Below are positions 63,185 to 64,000 of a stretch of 64,000 bases of DNA, in pieces. Within the stretch, counting starts at the first letter, position 1. Each line of letters starts with the position of its first letter. The notes under the pieces were generated by a model. The model was not told where the DNA came from, ran no database searches, and saw nothing but the letters and a program-made list of their open reading frames with translations. This stretch comes from Cupriavidus lacunae (GTDB lineage: Bacteria; Pseudomonadota; Gammaproteobacteria; Burkholderiales; Burkholderiaceae): positions 1 to 64,000 of the forward strand of contig NZ_QKWJ01000033.1 in the NCBI RefSeq assembly GCF_003353055.1, written 5' to 3'. The position numbers and the translations under genes are program-made.

Positions 63185-63284
63185 CTGCGGGCTTCTCGTT
63201 TCGGTACTGAAGATCAAAGGGACGTCCGTTTCCGTTTGACTGTGGAAACGTCGTAACGCCTGCGCGTATCGTCACGGTACGTGC

Positions 63285-63307
63285 GGTGTAACAACATTGG
63301 TTACACC
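63285..63307. promoter_or_regulatory. operator-like palindrome near the OYE promoter
   Basis: GGTGTAAC and GTTACACC form a perfect 8-bp inverted repeat with a 7-base centre. Its core TGTAA-N9-TTACA recurs at 63502-63520. It lies about 100 bases upstream of the Old Yellow Enzyme start. A site for the adjacent Rrf2 protein is the natural reading. Confidence 0.65.
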
Positions 63308-63501
63308 ATAAACCCTCCGCGCCATCAGCACAAGTCTTTCGTCATGAACGTTAGACGTCGACGAGACAAGAATCGGTATGGTTGCGCGGTGCTGGCACGT
63401 CTATGGACCCGTGCGTGTCGCCCGTTATCGCCCGTCCTGCAAGGCTGCGAACATGCAACGTCGCCGGGATTCTTCAAGAATGCCAAGTTGACAACCCATG
63501 C

Positions 63502-63520
63502 TGTAATGAATATGGTTACA
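63502..63520. promoter_or_regulatory. second TGTAA-N9-TTACA motif, before the Rrf2 gene
   Basis: TGTAA-N9-TTACA with the same 9-base spacing as the site at 63287-63305; the last three spacer bases (TGG) are also identical. It ends 26 bases before the Rrf2 start codon, where a bound repressor would control the gene itself. Confidence 0.6.
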
Positions 63521-63546
63521 ACTAGATTGACTAATACAGACTTTCG

Positions 63547-63996
63547 ATGAGCGCCAACAGCCGCTTGACCGTGGCGACCCACATCCTCGCGTGGATGGCA
63601 CTCGTCACGCGGGAAAATCCTGACCCGGTCACGTCTGATCGGATCGCTGCGAGCGTCAACACCAATCCGGTGGTGATTCGTCGCACGCTCGGGCTGCTTG
63701 CGAAAGGCGGCCTTGTCGAGAGTTATCGCGGCATCAACGCGGGATGGCGTCTGACCAGGAGCGCGGACGCAATCAGCCTGCTCGACGTCTTTGATGCGCT
63801 TGAAGAGGGGGCGCACTTTGCCCTGCACACTTCGAAGCCCAGCCAGGCCTGCCCCATCGGGCGAGGCATCGGGTCGACGCTGAGCCACGTCTATGATTCG
63901 ATCGACGATGGTGTTCGAAAGACGCTTGCTGCAACAACGATCGAAGCGGTACTTGCAGACACCCTCGCATCGCGATCATCGAAACCACGCCGCTGA
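63547..63996 (+). CDS. Rrf2-family transcriptional regulator
   Basis: A 149-residue Rrf2 protein. The winged helix reads LTVATHILAWMALVTRENPD, then DRIAASVNTNPVVIRRTLGL and the wing GINAGWRLTRSADAISLLDV. There is only one cysteine, Cys102 in SQACPIG, so the three-cysteine iron-sulfur site of IscR/NsrR is missing. That fits YwnA/HypR-like redox or electrophile sensors. It is divergent from the Old Yellow Enzyme gene and complete, ending three bases before the window edge plus one. Confidence 0.88.
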   Translation: MSANSRLTVATHILAWMALVTRENPDPVTSDRIAASVNTNPVVIRRTLGLLAKGGLVESYRGINAGWRLTRSADAISLLDVFDALEEGAHFALHTSKPSQACPIGRGIGSTLSHVYDSIDDGVRKTLAATTIEAVLADTLASRSSKPRR

Positions 63997-64000
63997 ATTC

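Overview
The window is high-GC bacterial chromosome from a betaproteobacterium of the Burkholderiaceae, most like Cupriavidus or Ralstonia. This rests on gene content and order: a malonate decarboxylase cluster with a MadLM transporter, an aromatic amine dehydrogenase cluster, many LysR and AraC regulators, and strongly GC-biased third positions that create long antisense shadow frames. No rRNA, tRNA, CRISPR array, intact insertion sequence or prophage was seen. It looks like accessory sequence of a secondary chromosome, megaplasmid or island; that placement is inference.

Layout. 0-10 kb is a loose mix: VOC protein, Nudix hydrolase, PPC/DUF296 protein, RlpA-like lipoprotein, a BBE-type flavin oxidase downstream of a large BTAD/ATPase/TPR regulator, and a DUF2076 protein. 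10.1-18.2 kb is a catabolic operon: aauB-aauE-aauD-aauA encode a TTQ aromatic amine dehydrogenase and its assembly proteins, followed by two monohaem cytochromes c, an aldehyde dehydrogenase and an exported amidase, with a convergent AraC regulator. Together they should oxidise phenylethylamine- or tyramine-like amines to aldehyde in the periplasm, pass electrons to cytochromes, and oxidise the aldehyde to acid. 18.5-27.0 kb is the malonate locus: mdcR, the transporter genes madL-madM, and mdcA-B-C-D-E-G-H, whose genes overlap or nearly touch. A perfect 11-bp inverted repeat lies between madL and mdcA.

27-31 kb has a chemoreceptor gene broken by one frameshift, an exported CAP-domain protein and an acetyltransferase. 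31.5-37.0 kb holds a two-component system divergent from msrB-dipZ-msrA, which reads as a periplasmic methionine-sulfoxide repair system with its own membrane electron conduit. 37-64 kb is a patchwork of single genes, small regulators and enzymes (OsmC, isochorismatase family, DUF1275, TMEM175, MerR, four of the window's five VOC proteins, a MarR-GNAT fusion, AraC, LuxR, metallo-beta-lactamase fold, esterase, Vgb-like propeller, orphan ParA, Old Yellow Enzyme with Rrf2 regulator). Gene debris is mixed in: thioredoxin reductase, Old Yellow Enzyme, outer-membrane barrel and L-serine dehydratase.

The most useful new observations are: a TGTAA-N9-TTACA motif present twice between the divergent Old Yellow Enzyme and Rrf2 genes; the compact Msr/DipZ/two-component locus; the aau cluster without recognisable TTQ-maturation genes; a perfect operator-like palindrome before the MarR-GNAT fusion; and a 28-bp repeat present in opposite orientation at both ends of a 41-kb stretch.
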